Shown: positions 23,940 through 32,481, counted from the stretch's first letter. The stretch: DNA of 35,431 bases from Candidatus Omnitrophota bacterium (GCA_003598175.1 QZKN01000161.1:1-35431); one strand, 5' to 3'. A program made the numbers and translations. The notes: generated by a model not told the origin, from the sequence alone.

Positions 23940-23992
23940 TATGGATAGGTAACGCCGGCGTTTTTTTTCAGCGGTCCGACTGAAAATAATAT

Positions 23993-24050
23993 GGGTAGAA
24001 CAGGCGTCTCGCCTGTATCGTGTGTGGAAGCGGGGACGCTTGCTTTACCC
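23993..24050. repeat. BIME-like inverted REP pair (GGGTAGAGC type, variant)
   Basis: GTAG-A-hairpin CAGGCG/CGCCTG (loop TCT) plus inverted hairpin AAGCG/CGCTT (loop GGGGA-like) and TTTACCC. A further decayed GCCGGCG unit with a T-run precedes it at 23949. Confidence 0.75.
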
Positions 24051-24068
24051 GTGGCATGCACGAACAAT

Positions 24069-24093
24069 GCAAGCGGGGACGCTTGCTTTACCC
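24069..24093 (-). repeat. Single REP unit (GCAAGCG type)
   Basis: Hairpin GCAAGCG/CGCTTGC, loop GGGA, then TTTACCC; a right half element following the pair at 23993. Confidence 0.7.
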
Positions 24094-24152
24094 GCAGATG
24101 TACAAATGATGGTTATATCCATCCATGAAAGAGGCAGATTGTTTTGGGTAAT

Positions 24153-25997
24153 ATGACGCAACCGGCTCAGGAACAACTTTATCAACGTAACCTTGCACTC
24201 ATCGGCCAACTCTACCCTCATTATACCGCCATGATTTCGTCCGCGCCGGAAGCGGACGCGGATTTTGAATTGCATGCATTGAATGCAAATACTTATACAT
24301 GTCGCGTAAAAGGGAATCTGAGTATTCGCGGAGTAGACGCTTCACCGGATCGGCGTGAATGGATTCACGGGCCGGGCGATCCGTGGAAAGAAGCGGAGGA
24401 ACGGATCAAGGCGACGGATTGGTCCGCCCAGCGACTATTCGTGATTGTTCGGCCGGGGCTCGGTTATTCGCCTTTTTTACTCTATCCCAATCTGCGGAAA
24501 GGCCGACATGCGCAACGGATGTTGATCGTCGAAGATCGCATCGGTCTGTTTCGCATATCCCTGCATTTATTTGACTGGACCGACGTGCTGCGATCCGACC
24601 GCACGATACTTTTGCTGGCGGCAAATCCCATTCAGGCGGTCATGCTATTTTTTGCCACCAATCCCTCGACGATTCTCGTTCCGTTGACTCTATTGAACGG
24701 ATCGGAATGGGGAGAACAGGAACGGCGAATTTTATCGACGCTTCATCACGAACTGACGGGCATGGCAAAAACGGTTCATAACGCCTCGCAGGAATATATT
24801 CAGGATCTGCGGCGGCATTTTGCGACTGTGAGAAAGGATCCCGCTCATCAAAAACGCATTCTCCTGATCGAGCCGGAGCATGATTATCTGGCGCGACCGA
24901 TTACAGAGGCTTTTCAAGCGGAAGGATGCGCCGTCGAGACGTTTTCTGGAAACCGGCGGTTGTTGCGTTTTTTGCATCCGTATCTGTGGTTGGTGTATAC
25001 GCGGGAGCATTTTCCCGATGTACTGCTGTGGATGAACCGAAATACGCTTTCGCCGGAAGGCGAAAGGATTTTGAAGGATTTTCCCATACAAAAAGTGCTG
25101 TGGTTCTTTGATAGTCCCAAACGAGTGGAAACCTCGAAGGAAGAAATCGAGGCCACGGATCGATATTTTTCCTTCGATCCGACTTATTTACCCTATCTTG
25201 AACAATTGGGAGGAAAAGCGGGGATTCATTTATCGACCGCGGCGGGGATACACCCTCTGTCGGAGTGTGAGCCGGAAAAAATCTGGCCGAAGCGCGAAGG
25301 GGCGGCAATCAGCTTCATGGGAGCGTTGGCGGCGCAGCGATTTCAGGATGTGCGGGATTTCTGGTCGCGTCGGAATCCGAATTTCGTACAAATTCTCGAT
25401 GGGATTCTCGAGGAGTATCTGGCCGATCCTTCCGTCACGTTGGAAGAACGTTTTGAAGCCTCGCCGGCGCGTGAGCAGCTGCCGTATCGGGGATTCGTGG
25501 TATTGTATCTGGAAGAAAAAAGCACCTATCTCACCCGCCTGCGTTTTTTAAAGCCGGTGAAGGATTTGGGATTGGCGACGTATGGCGGAAACGAGTGGGG
25601 GCGGCGTGAATGGGCGGAGGATTTGACGCCCTGCTTTACCGGTATAACGCCGGAATATCGCGAGGAACTGCCGCGAGTTTATTTTCACAGTATCATCAAC
25701 GTGAACGTGTTTCATACGCAGTGCATCAATTCGGCGAATCCTCGCGTGTACGACGTGCTGGCGGCGGGAGGTTTTCTGTTAAGCGAGTACCGGCCTATAC
25801 TGGAAGAGGAATTTCGCTTGAATGAGCACTTGGTTTGTTTTCGCACGCCGGAAGAATTGCGTGAAAAGGCGCGCTATTACCTCGAACATGAGGAAGAGCG
25901 GGAAGCCATTGCAAGAGCCGGGCAGCGATTCGTTTTGGAACACGCCACTTATCGGCAACGGGTGCAAACCATGTTGCAGCAGACTCAAAACGGATGA
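24153..25997 (+). CDS. CgeB-like glycosyltransferase
   Basis: A protein of 614 residues from the ATG at 24153; a TTG at 24144 has a better-placed GAGG and would add 3. Residues 1-230 form an N-terminal region of unknown fold. From about 232 (KRILLIEPEHDYLARPITEAF) comes a GT-B-type Rossmann half, and the C-terminal half has the Glyco_trans_1_2/CgeB signature: INVNVFHTQCINSANPR followed by VYDVLAAGGFLLSEY (about 514-546), with a Glu-rich helix after it. Such proteins act on nucleotide-sugars, mostly to decorate surface glycans or glycoproteins (in Bacillus the spore crust). No signal or membrane helix is visible, so it should be cytoplasmic. Donor and acceptor are unknown. Confidence 0.8.
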   Translation: MTQPAQEQLYQRNLALIGQLYPHYTAMISSAPEADADFELHALNANTYTCRVKGNLSIRGVDASPDRREWIHGPGDPWKEAEERIKATDWSAQRLFVIVRPGLGYSPFLLYPNLRKGRHAQRMLIVEDRIGLFRISLHLFDWTDVLRSDRTILLLAANPIQAVMLFFATNPSTILVPLTLLNGSEWGEQERRILSTLHHELTGMAKTVHNASQEYIQDLRRHFATVRKDPAHQKRILLIEPEHDYLARPITEAFQAEGCAVETFSGNRRLLRFLHPYLWLVYTREHFPDVLLWMNRNTLSPEGERILKDFPIQKVLWFFDSPKRVETSKEEIEATDRYFSFDPTYLPYLEQLGGKAGIHLSTAAGIHPLSECEPEKIWPKREGAAISFMGALAAQRFQDVRDFWSRRNPNFVQILDGILEEYLADPSVTLEERFEASPAREQLPYRGFVVLYLEEKSTYLTRLRFLKPVKDLGLATYGGNEWGRREWAEDLTPCFTGITPEYREELPRVYFHSIINVNVFHTQCINSANPRVYDVLAAGGFLLSEYRPILEEEFRLNEHLVCFRTPEELREKARYYLEHEEEREAIARAGQRFVLEHATYRQRVQTMLQQTQNG

Positions 25998-26012
25998 CAG
26001 GTTGAAAAACGG

Positions 26013-26573
26013 ATGATTTGTTTTTTGCGTGCAAAGAGGATGGTTCATGATATAGTTTGCGATGTGAGAGTATTGCATGGATTCATGATCGTGTTTACAT
26101 TGTCTTATTTTTGTGGATGCCAACAATCCGTTTCCGACGGTAAAGAGGGAATGCCGGAATGGGCGTTAGGACAATTGCCTACGATTCGGATGGAGATTGG
26201 CGGCGTTGCGGTAGAGATCGAGGTTGCGATTTTTCCCAGGGAACAGCAGCAGGGATTGATGTACCGCGAATCCATGCCGGAAAATCACGGCATGTTGTTC
26301 GTGTATGACGAGCCACGCTATTTGAGTTTCTGGATGAAGAATACGAAAATTCCCCTGTCCATCGCATTCATCCGCCAGGACGGTGTGATAAGCAACATCG
26401 AAAAGATGAAACCCCATACCGGCCCGATGAACCCGACGGAAAGTTATGTTTCCAAATATGAGTGTGTGTATGCCTTGGAAATGAATGAAGGATGGTTCGA
26501 GCGGCATGGGATCAAAGCGGGAGATGTCATCCATTTTCCGAAAGAGGAAATAGAACGGATTCGCAATCGTTGA
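26013..26573 (+). CDS. DUF192 lipoprotein
   Basis: A protein of about 186 residues. From residue 57 it follows the DUF192 pattern (PF02643): EIEVAIFPREQQQGLMYRES, MLFVYDEPRYLSFWMKNTK, PLSIAFIRQDGVI and VYALEMNEGWFERHGIKAGD. The family is widespread, small and extracytoplasmic, with no proven role. The N-terminus is uncertain. A hydrophobic stretch with a lipobox (YFCGC) points to a lipoprotein, but the region before it is long; a start at 26040 would shorten it, though GAGG then lies too close to the ATG. It follows the CgeB-like gene by 15 bases and may share its transcript. Confidence 0.8.
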   Translation: MICFLRAKRMVHDIVCDVRVLHGFMIVFTLSYFCGCQQSVSDGKEGMPEWALGQLPTIRMEIGGVAVEIEVAIFPREQQQGLMYRESMPENHGMLFVYDEPRYLSFWMKNTKIPLSIAFIRQDGVISNIEKMKPHTGPMNPTESYVSKYECVYALEMNEGWFERHGIKAGDVIHFPKEEIERIRNR

Positions 26574-26607
26574 ATCAACCGTTCTCGTGGGATTGTTGAA
26601 TCATTGA

Positions 26608-26666
26608 GGGTAGAGCAGGCGTCCCCGCCTGCGTTGAATGCGCAAGCGGGGACGCTTGCTTTACCC
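26608..26666. repeat. BIME-like inverted REP pair (GGGTAGAGC type)
   Basis: GTAG-A-hairpin GCAGGCG/CGCCTGC (loop TCCC) and inverted GCAAGCG/CGCTTGC (loop GGGA) with TTTACCC; 59 bases. The loops are exact complements here. Confidence 0.85.
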
Positions 26667-26718
26667 GCGCGTAAATGAACGCTATGTGGATTCATCCATC
26701 GTTGTAATTATAGAAAAT

Positions 26719-26774
26719 GTGACGCCGGCATCCTGCCGGCATTGATGAAAAAGCCGCCGAGACGGCGGCGTTAC
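26719..26774. repeat. BIME-like inverted REP pair (GCCGGCA type)
   Basis: GTGA-C-hairpin GCCGGCA/TGCCGGC (loop TCC) and inverted GCCGCCG/CGGCGGC (loop AGA) ending in CGTTAC; 56 bases. It lies 53 bases left of the pair at 26608. Confidence 0.8.
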
Positions 26775-26812
26775 TTTGACGGTATCCGGAAACAACATAG
26801 GGAGGAGAGACC

Positions 26813-28630
26813 ATGAATTTACGAGCTCTTTATTCATCGATATGTATCGTTACTTTGTTTGCTTCCATGACATATAGTCAAACAATTCAACCTGTTAAAC
26901 GCATGCAGGTGCGCGCGCTTGAACTGTTTATCACGGGCGACTATTTGTTTGTGGGCGGAGACGGCGACGTGCGCATCTACAACATCGCCGATGGCGCCAA
27001 TCCGGCTTTTATCAGTTCATTTTCGACGCCGGGCGGCGTAACAGGGGTGGCGATTGTCGGCAATATCGCCGTGGTTTCGAATGATGCCCGCAATGAATTC
27101 ACGCCGAACATTACGATTGCGGATATTACCGACATCACAGCGCCGCGCGTGCTGTTCGAACGGCGGGCCAGCCGAACGGGGAAAGTGGTGAATCAGGTTT
27201 TTGCCGTCGGGCAATATGTCTACATCGCCGCGGACGATGAAGCGTTGATTGTCGGGCAACTCACGGAAACGAACGACATGGTGGTCGTGGGATCGATGGG
27301 GGCGAATTCCGTTCTGACGGATATTGCTCAGCGGGGGAACCGATTGTATGTCACGACGTGGGACGCGTTGTTGACGATCGATATTTCCGATCCGGTCTCG
27401 CCGCGTCTGCTGCATTCGGAAGCTTCGTGGGATTTTATGAACGGTCTGGATATCGAGGGGAACCTGCTGGGCGTGGCGGAAGGGATCACGGGGCTTTCCT
27501 TTTTCGATCTATCCAATCCCGATCAACCCACGCGCCTGCATTATCTCAAGGTGGGTCGAAATGAACTTTTCGCGGTGGATTTGCGTGAAAATTACGCTTA
27601 TCTCGCCGCTCTGTTTCAGCCTTCTTACGACGTGACCGCTCCCGATTGGCCGGGAGGATTCAGAATCGTCGATTACGAGCGCGTCACGCAAGCCCGGCTT
27701 ATCATGCAAAGCGATCTTGTCGGCGAACTGGAGGGCGCTTCCGCGCTCGACGTGATAGCCTATGATGGATACGTGTACGTTGCCGAAGATGGGACATTCA
27801 GTATTTTTCGGCATGGCCCGGTCGGAACGCGCCCCACATCGACGCCCACGGTTCCCACGCCGACTCCTACGCATACGTTTACCTTGACGCCGACCAACAC
27901 CCCGCCGTTTTTGGCTACCGCGACGAGTCGACCGGTTTCGACCAACACGCCTGCGCCGGTTCAGCCGACGGCGACGTTTACCGCCACGTCGATTTCCGTG
28001 CCGCCGACGGCGACGAATACGCCCACGCCGACCATTCCGCCGGCGGCGCTTCCAACCAATACGTCGCCGCCGTCCGCCGGGGAGTTGACGCCGCTGTTTA
28101 CCTCCGATTTCGATGGTCCGCTTTTGACGAATGAACAATTCGCCGCGCAACTGCCGTTTGGAGGAACCTTTAATCTGGCGACATATTCCATCGGCGCGAT
28201 GCCGACGGATAACGCCTTTGCCGGAGCAACCAACGGGCGAGGATTGACGGTGATCGTGAGGCCCGGAGAGGCGGCATTGTTTATGGGGCCATATCTGACG
28301 CTGGACAATGCGCCCGCCTTGTTGCGAGTCAACGTTCGTTCAAGCGGAGCAGGGGCGCAGGTGGCGCTGGCGGCGCTGGATGGCGCATTCGACGGATCGG
28401 TGGCGACCAATCAGCCGGCGGACAGCGGGATTTTTGCGCAGACTTACAAACGCATGATTCTGCTTTACAAATCCAGGACGAATACGATGATCCCTCTGTT
28501 GCAGGTTTCCGCCGGCGCGGCGGCGACGGAGCCGGTGACGGTGTATTTTGACAATTTTGAACTGATACCGCTGCCGCCGGGTGTGGCCGTGTCCACCGAA
28601 TTGTTGGGCGCCGATGGAAATACTCCATAA
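26813..28630 (+). CDS. Secreted LVIVD-propeller protein with Thr-Pro linker
   Basis: A 605-residue protein with a signal peptide (cleavage near SQT, residues 20-23). Residues 25-335 hold repeated beta-propeller units with the LVIVD-type pattern: GDVRIYNIADGANPAFI, NITIADITDITAPRVL, LLTIDISDPVSPRLL and LSFFDLSNPDQPTRL. Residues about 336-424 are a Thr/Pro-rich spacer (TPTPTHTFTLTPTNTPP). Residues 425-605 form a beta-rich domain (FTSDFDGPLL ... VYFDNFELIPL) resembling a jelly-roll. It should be at the cell surface or outside. The start is very well defined by GGGAGGAGA before the ATG. A small lipoprotein gene follows 67 bases downstream. Function unknown; binding or adhesion is inference. Confidence 0.85.
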   Translation: MNLRALYSSICIVTLFASMTYSQTIQPVKRMQVRALELFITGDYLFVGGDGDVRIYNIADGANPAFISSFSTPGGVTGVAIVGNIAVVSNDARNEFTPNITIADITDITAPRVLFERRASRTGKVVNQVFAVGQYVYIAADDEALIVGQLTETNDMVVVGSMGANSVLTDIAQRGNRLYVTTWDALLTIDISDPVSPRLLHSEASWDFMNGLDIEGNLLGVAEGITGLSFFDLSNPDQPTRLHYLKVGRNELFAVDLRENYAYLAALFQPSYDVTAPDWPGGFRIVDYERVTQARLIMQSDLVGELEGASALDVIAYDGYVYVAEDGTFSIFRHGPVGTRPTSTPTVPTPTPTHTFTLTPTNTPPFLATATSRPVSTNTPAPVQPTATFTATSISVPPTATNTPTPTIPPAALPTNTSPPSAGELTPLFTSDFDGPLLTNEQFAAQLPFGGTFNLATYSIGAMPTDNAFAGATNGRGLTVIVRPGEAALFMGPYLTLDNAPALLRVNVRSSGAGAQVALAALDGAFDGSVATNQPADSGIFAQTYKRMILLYKSRTNTMIPLLQVSAGAAATEPVTVYFDNFELIPLPPGVAVSTELLGADGNTP

Positions 28631-28697
28631 ATGTGATAGAATAGTGTTGTTAAATCGTGCGTGGATTATCAAATTGATTCGTGACAAAGGATTACCG

Positions 28698-28934
28698 ATG
28701 AGGAAACAATTGAAATATCTTGGTTTTATCGCCCTTCTCGTGTTGGGGAGCGGTTGCGCCAGCACGGATACCGCGAAACAATATCGCGTGAGTTCGACCT
28801 CCGTTCAGCAGCAAGCTGCGTCGACGCAGGATGAGAAATTGCAAAAGCAGATCGATGCGCGTGTGGATGACATCGCGAAAGATCGATCCTCGAGATTTCG
28901 CCTCCGCTCTCTATTTGGTGGATTTAAAAAGTAA
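28698..28934 (+). CDS. Small lipoprotein
   Basis: A 78-residue protein with a lipoprotein signal: MRKQLKYLGFIALLVLGSGC, lipobox GSGC. The mature part is Gln/Ser/Lys-rich and helical (VQQQAASTQDEKLQKQIDARVDDI) with a basic end (FRLRSLFGGFKK). The start at 28698 has AAAGGA about 8 bases upstream. It lies 67 bases downstream of the LVIVD protein on the same strand, so they may be co-transcribed. Resembles small Lpp-type or peptidoglycan-associated lipoproteins only in size. Confidence 0.7.
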   Translation: MRKQLKYLGFIALLVLGSGCASTDTAKQYRVSSTSVQQQAASTQDEKLQKQIDARVDDIAKDRSSRFRLRSLFGGFKK

Positions 28935-28996
28935 TCCCATCAAACCAAATACGTGCTATACGATTTTCAATTGAACAGTAAAAAGAGAGCAGGGGA

Positions 28997-29173
28997 ATGA
29001 TACCTTTGCGAGAGATCAATGAAGATAAATTACGTGCGGAAGAACAAAAAGTAATCGAAGAAGCGGTGGGAAAAGAATTGGAACGACGATTGGCGGATTA
29101 TGAGGCCGGAATATCGAAAGCGATTCCCGCTGATAAGGCGCATCAATATATCCGGTCCATACTGAAATCGTGA
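28997..29173 (+). CDS. Antitoxin-like protein of the PF09720 addiction-module type
   Basis: A 58-residue protein, short and charged, whose C-terminal half ERRLADYEAGISKAIPADK ... IRSIL follows the pattern of the 'unstable antitoxin' family (PF09720), where xxRLAxYxAGxxxxIPxxEV and a short final helix recur. Members pair with RelE/ParE-type toxins. The next gene's GTG overlaps its stop by 4 bases, the usual layout. The toxin is truncated (see below). A G-rich stretch directly before the ATG is too close to be an ideal ribosome site. Confidence 0.6.
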   Translation: MIPLREINEDKLRAEEQKVIEEAVGKELERRLADYEAGISKAIPADKAHQYIRSILKS

Positions 29174-29277
29174 AACCGGTTCTTTATCATGAAGACGCAT
29201 TGCGGGAATGGGAGGATTCCGTACTTTTACTCATGACAGTCGTAAACCGGGTTATTAGAAAGATCGCATTTGAGTAA
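29170..29277 (+). pseudogene. Truncated RelE/ParE-type toxin
   Basis: A 35-codon frame begins with GTG overlapping the antitoxin stop (GTGA). Its first 17 residues (KPVLYHEDALREWEDSV) read like the N-terminal strand and helix of a ParE/RelE toxin, which is normally about 90-100 residues. The rest is unrelated and the frame stops, so the catalytic C-terminal part is missing and no continuation is seen in other frames. It is likely inactive. Confidence 0.55.
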
Positions 29278-29333
29278 TTCTTGTGTATATAAATCCAGAT
29301 CGTATTCATCCATCCGGCGGGTTACCTGTGAAT

Positions 29334-29996
29334 ATGTATGGGGGGATGGATCCGTCCGCTTCTTTTGAAAAACCTTCCGGATGTGTTGTTCTTGATGCGA
29401 AAGGGAACTATATTCAATCTTTGCACTGTAAGAGTGATACGGAGATTCTTTCATTCTTTGAACCGTTCCATCTTCACGCCATTGGTATCGATGCGCCGAA
29501 GGGGCTGCCTTTGAAAATGGGATTGTGCTGTCTGGAAACGCCGGCGATCTGCGATTGCCCCACAAATGCTTCCCGGCTTTGTGAACGTTTGATGCGGGAG
29601 AGAGGATTTTCTCTTTTCCCTGTCACGAAACATACGTTTCCTGCCGCGAAAGCCTGGATTCGCAGAGGATTGCTCCTTTTTCTACGCTTTCAGGGATTGG
29701 GGATTCCAACGTTCGAGGTTTATCCGACCGGCGCAAAGAAAATCTTGTTTCCACAAGTCAAATTTCCTTCGCCGAAGAGCAAAATTGCATCGCGCATCCT
29801 GCTGCAGACGAGCCTCGCCGCGTTGATTCCGAATTTGCCCGAACCGAATCCCAAACCGTTCTCGGATCACGTTCTCGATGCGCTTCTGGCCGCCTATACC
29901 GTTTTTCTTTTTGTTGAGAAAGAACGCGGTGAGCTTGTGGGAGATGCGCGGGAAGGGGAAATTTTGATTCCGACTACAGAAAAAAAACAGCGGTGA
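29334..29996 (+). CDS. DUF429 family protein
   Basis: A protein of 220 residues from the ATG at 29334. DUF429 proteins (PF04250) usually begin GxDPSASxxxPSG, and here MYGGMDPSASFEKPSGCVVLD follows the ATG directly. A GTG at 29283 would add 17 residues without family similarity. The middle has AIGIDAPKGLP and, near the C-terminus, DHVLDALLAAYTVFL, both typical. The conserved Asp residues suggest a ribonuclease H-like fold, but the role is unproven. The stop overlaps the convergent MlaE-like gene by 23 bases. Confidence 0.8.
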   Translation: MYGGMDPSASFEKPSGCVVLDAKGNYIQSLHCKSDTEILSFFEPFHLHAIGIDAPKGLPLKMGLCCLETPAICDCPTNASRLCERLMRERGFSLFPVTKHTFPAAKAWIRRGLLLFLRFQGLGIPTFEVYPTGAKKILFPQVKFPSPKSKIASRILLQTSLAALIPNLPEPNPKPFSDHVLDALLAAYTVFLFVEKERGELVGDAREGEILIPTTEKKQR

Positions 29997-30777
29997 ATAT
30001 CAAATCGGTAATGATAATAAACAGGATGGAATACACCACCGAGCGGGTGGTGGCGGAGCCGACGCCTTCCGCGCCGCCTTCGACGGATAATCCTTCGTGA
30101 CACGACACAATCGCGATGACAACGCCAAAACCGACGCTTTTGGCCAGGCCGGTGTAAATGTCGGTGAGGCTCAGGTTATCGACCGTGCCGTTGATGTACG
30201 TCCACATCGATTGATCGAGATTCATCACGCCCACGCAGAATCCGCCGAACATACCGGTAAAATCGGCGATGATGGTAACGCAGGGCAGCATCAGGGTGAG
30301 GGCGATCAGGCGGGGAACGACGAGAAAGGGGATGGGACGCAGCGCCATGGTCTGCAAGGCCATGATCTCTTCTCCCACCACCATCGTGCCTAATTCGGCG
30401 GTGATGGCCGCGCCGACGCGCGCGGAAACAATGATCGCCGTGATTAACGGCCCGATTTCCCGGCAGACGGTGATGGCTACGAGCCCGGAAACCAGATCGG
30501 TCATGCCGAATTGCTTTAATTGATAGGCGCTCTGCATGGCGAGAATGACGCCCACCAAAAAATTGATCAAAAGCAGAATCGGCAGGGAGCGGACGCCGGC
30601 TTCCAGCATCATACCCGCCGTCGCCTGCCTGCGTATGACGCGGGGATTGCGCCACGGTTCGACGACGGCGTAATAACAGGACGCGGCAAATAAAAACCAA
30701 AGGCGCGCGATATAGACGAACGCATGAGTAGTCTTGTCGAAAGCCGTGGAAATAAGGGGGATTTTTTCTGTACGCAT
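29974..30777 (-). CDS. mlaE: MlaE-type ABC transporter permease
   Basis: A protein of 267 residues from the ATG at 30777 (a TTG at 30798 would add 7). It is the inner-membrane permease of the MlaE/YrbE family (PF02405): five or six helices and the signature ITVCREIGPLITAIIVSARVGAAITAELGTM followed by EEIMALQTMALRPIPFLVVPRLIA. In the Mla system it works with the ATPase MlaF and lipid-binding MlaD to move phospholipids between membranes. Those partners are not in the window, so it is either an orphan or part of a split locus. The end VGSATTRSVVYSILFIII is typical. The gene supports a diderm cell. Confidence 0.92.
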   Translation of the reverse strand: MRTEKIPLISTAFDKTTHAFVYIARLWFLFAASCYYAVVEPWRNPRVIRRQATAGMMLEAGVRSLPILLLINFLVGVILAMQSAYQLKQFGMTDLVSGLVAITVCREIGPLITAIIVSARVGAAITAELGTMVVGEEIMALQTMALRPIPFLVVPRLIALTLMLPCVTIIADFTGMFGGFCVGVMNLDQSMWTYINGTVDNLSLTDIYTGLAKSVGFGVVIAIVSCHEGLSVEGGAEGVGSATTRSVVYSILFIIITDLIFTAVFFL

Positions 30778-30862
30778 CGGTTTTTCGATATCGTTCAATT
30801 TTCAATAAAAAAGAATAGGTGAAATCCGGTTTGGGGAGAAGTGTAACATAAATGAAAATGTG

Positions 30863-30914
30863 TTGTGGTGCGGACCTCCGGTCTGCACGTGCAGGCTGGA
30901 AGCCCGCACCACAA
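30863..30914. repeat. BIME-like inverted REP pair (52-base GTGG type)
   Basis: TTGTGG-T-hairpin GCGGACC/GGTCTGC (loop TCC), spacer ACGT, hairpin GCAGGCT/AGCCCGC (loop GGA), A, CCACAA. All arms are intact. Confidence 0.88.
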
Positions 30915-30925
30915 ATTATCATAGA

Positions 30926-30955
30926 AACCGTCATGATCGTTTGATCACAACGAAG
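30926..30955. repeat. REP-associated conserved motif
   Basis: Inverted copy AACCGTCATGATCGTTTGAT followed by CACAACGAAG, between the BIME-like pair and a REP unit. Confidence 0.6.
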
Positions 30956-30967
30956 GGATGAAAATGC

Positions 30968-31001
30968 GTTGTAGAGGCGGTTCGCGAACCGCCCCTACGA
31001 C
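30968..31001. repeat. REP unit with GTAG at both ends
   Basis: GTAG-A-hairpin GGCGGTT/AACCGCC (7 bp, loop CGCG), then CCTAC, so the outer arm is inverted on the other side. A different stem and loop from the other types, but the same flanking tetranucleotide. Confidence 0.7.
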
Positions 31002-31128
31002 AGACATTATCATATAAAATTGAAAAATCATAAGAATTTTCGATTGCCTTCTCGTACGCGCCTTGACCAATTGGTGATTGCCGGGAATATTTTTTGTCAG
31101 AATCTACTTTTTTTCCAGGAGAACGATC

Positions 31129-32481
31129 ATGGAATTTCCAGCGATGCAGAAAGCCGATGCGTTAGATTTTTTTTCCGAATACGGAAAGATGATTTATAAT
31201 CCGACCGGGATTTTTTATTGGACGGGCCGTTCGAAAGACGAGGCGAAGATCAACGCGACGATCGGGACCGCCATTGGTCGCGGGAAGCAGATACAAGAGG
31301 ATTGGGGGGATGCGAAAATCACGATGTGCATTCCTTCGATGAAACAATATTTCCCGCAATTGAATCCGAACGAGATTTTTCCCTATGCGCCCGAGGCCGG
31401 CGTGCCCGCGTTTCGCCAGGCGTGGCAGAATTGGCTGCTGCGCAAGGCCGGGAGTCACGCGGAGCGTTTGAAACGGCAATTGCTCCAGCCGGTCGTGGTT
31501 CCGGGCATCACCGGCGCGATTAGCGTTTGCACCCGCATGTTTGTCGATCCCGGCGCGCCGATTATTGTTCCCGATAAACGGTGGGAAAATTATGACAACA
31601 TCTTCCTGCGCAACGTCGGCGTGACGATCGAGGAATTTCCGGCTTTTGCAGGGCAGGATTTCAACCTGGATGGTTTCATCGGCGCGATTCAACGCGTGTG
31701 GGAAAAGCAGAATCGAGCCGTGGCCATGCTGAATTTCCCCAACAATCCCACGGGATATTGTCCCCCCAAAAAAGCGGCGGCGGAAATCACGCAGGCGATT
31801 CAGGATTTGGTCAAAAGCACTTCGAAGAAACTGGTGTTGATTTTCGACGACGCATATGAAGGGTATGTATATGACGCCGACGCCGAGTTCTATTCCACTT
31901 TTTACGGCATGGAGCCGCAGGCAAACTTCCTGCCGGTGAAACTGGACGGCATCAGCAAGGAATTGCTGTGGTACGGCGCGCGCATCGGCATGATCAACAT
32001 CGCCTGTCCGGATGCCTGGTTCGAAAAAGCAGGGAAAGATGAATTGGCGAAGGAAATCGACAATAAATTCCGCGGCGTGGTGCGCAACACCGTTTCCAAC
32101 TGCTCAATGAACGCCCAGCAGGCGGCGTTGAAGGCGCTACAGGATATTGACCAAGTACTCAAGGAGCGGCAGAAAACGTACGATGTGCTGGCAGAGCGGT
32201 ATCACATCATGAAAGCGGAATTGGCGAAGATCAAAACCGATCTGCTGATCCCCGATCCGTTTCAAGGCGGCTTCTTCTGCTTTGTCAACCTCAATCCGAA
32301 AGCCGGCTTGAAGGCATTCGATGTCTGCGATCACTTGCTGAAGCAGTACAAATGCGGCACGGTGCCGATCGAGCAGGGCGAGATCAATGGAATCCGCCTG
32401 GCGTTTTGCGGTGTGGAAGCGCAGGATATCCCCGAACTTTGCCAGAGTTTGGAGAAGGCCGTGCTGGATCTTGTATCCTGA
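31129..32481 (+). CDS. PLP-dependent aminotransferase (class I/II)
   Basis: A 450-residue fold-type I PLP enzyme. Cofactor-binding motifs: NFPNNPTGY (202-210), D240 in LVLIFDDAYEGY, and the Schiff-base lysine K277 in LDGISKELLWYGARIGM, where the usual SFSK is replaced by GISK. The substrate Arg is probably in the C-terminal IRLAFCG stretch. Overall it resembles aspartate/aromatic aminotransferase-like enzymes; the substrate cannot be fixed. The start at 31129 is set by AGGAG 7 bases upstream; the frame extends 17 codons further from a TTG without support. A clear terminator follows at 32513. Confidence 0.88.
   Translation: MEFPAMQKADALDFFSEYGKMIYNPTGIFYWTGRSKDEAKINATIGTAIGRGKQIQEDWGDAKITMCIPSMKQYFPQLNPNEIFPYAPEAGVPAFRQAWQNWLLRKAGSHAERLKRQLLQPVVVPGITGAISVCTRMFVDPGAPIIVPDKRWENYDNIFLRNVGVTIEEFPAFAGQDFNLDGFIGAIQRVWEKQNRAVAMLNFPNNPTGYCPPKKAAAEITQAIQDLVKSTSKKLVLIFDDAYEGYVYDADAEFYSTFYGMEPQANFLPVKLDGISKELLWYGARIGMINIACPDAWFEKAGKDELAKEIDNKFRGVVRNTVSNCSMNAQQAALKALQDIDQVLKERQKTYDVLAERYHIMKAELAKIKTDLLIPDPFQGGFFCFVNLNPKAGLKAFDVCDHLLKQYKCGTVPIEQGEINGIRLAFCGVEAQDIPELCQSLEKAVLDLVS

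Larger units (their letters stand above)
30778..31128. other. Intergenic region with REP elements
   Basis: The divergent gap between the permease and the aminotransferase holds one BIME-like pair, one REP unit and two copies of the associated motif (the second, TTGACCAATTGGTGATTG, at 31063-31080). The aminotransferase ribosome site AGGAG is at 31117-31121. Confidence 0.6.

Noticed and set aside
23949..23985. Terminator after the second pseudopilin gene
   Set aside because: CGCCGGCG followed by eight T is tempting, but the palindrome has no loop and is a decayed REP unit; the next hairpin (TTTTCAG/CTGAAAA) lies after the T-run. The order is wrong for a standard terminator.
17620..24093. CRISPR array suggested by repeated palindromes
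   Set aside because: The units vary in sequence and spacing, occur in pairs scattered over many kilobases, and no cas genes are present. They fit REP elements.
24144..24152. TTG start of the CgeB-like protein
   Set aside because: A GAGG is better placed for this TTG, but the ATG three codons on is the more usual start. The evidence is close; the difference is only three residues.
27509..28150. 213-codon minus-strand frame with very high Arg content
   Set aside because: It is the antisense of the Thr-Pro linker; the Arg/Gly composition follows from that and is not protein-like.
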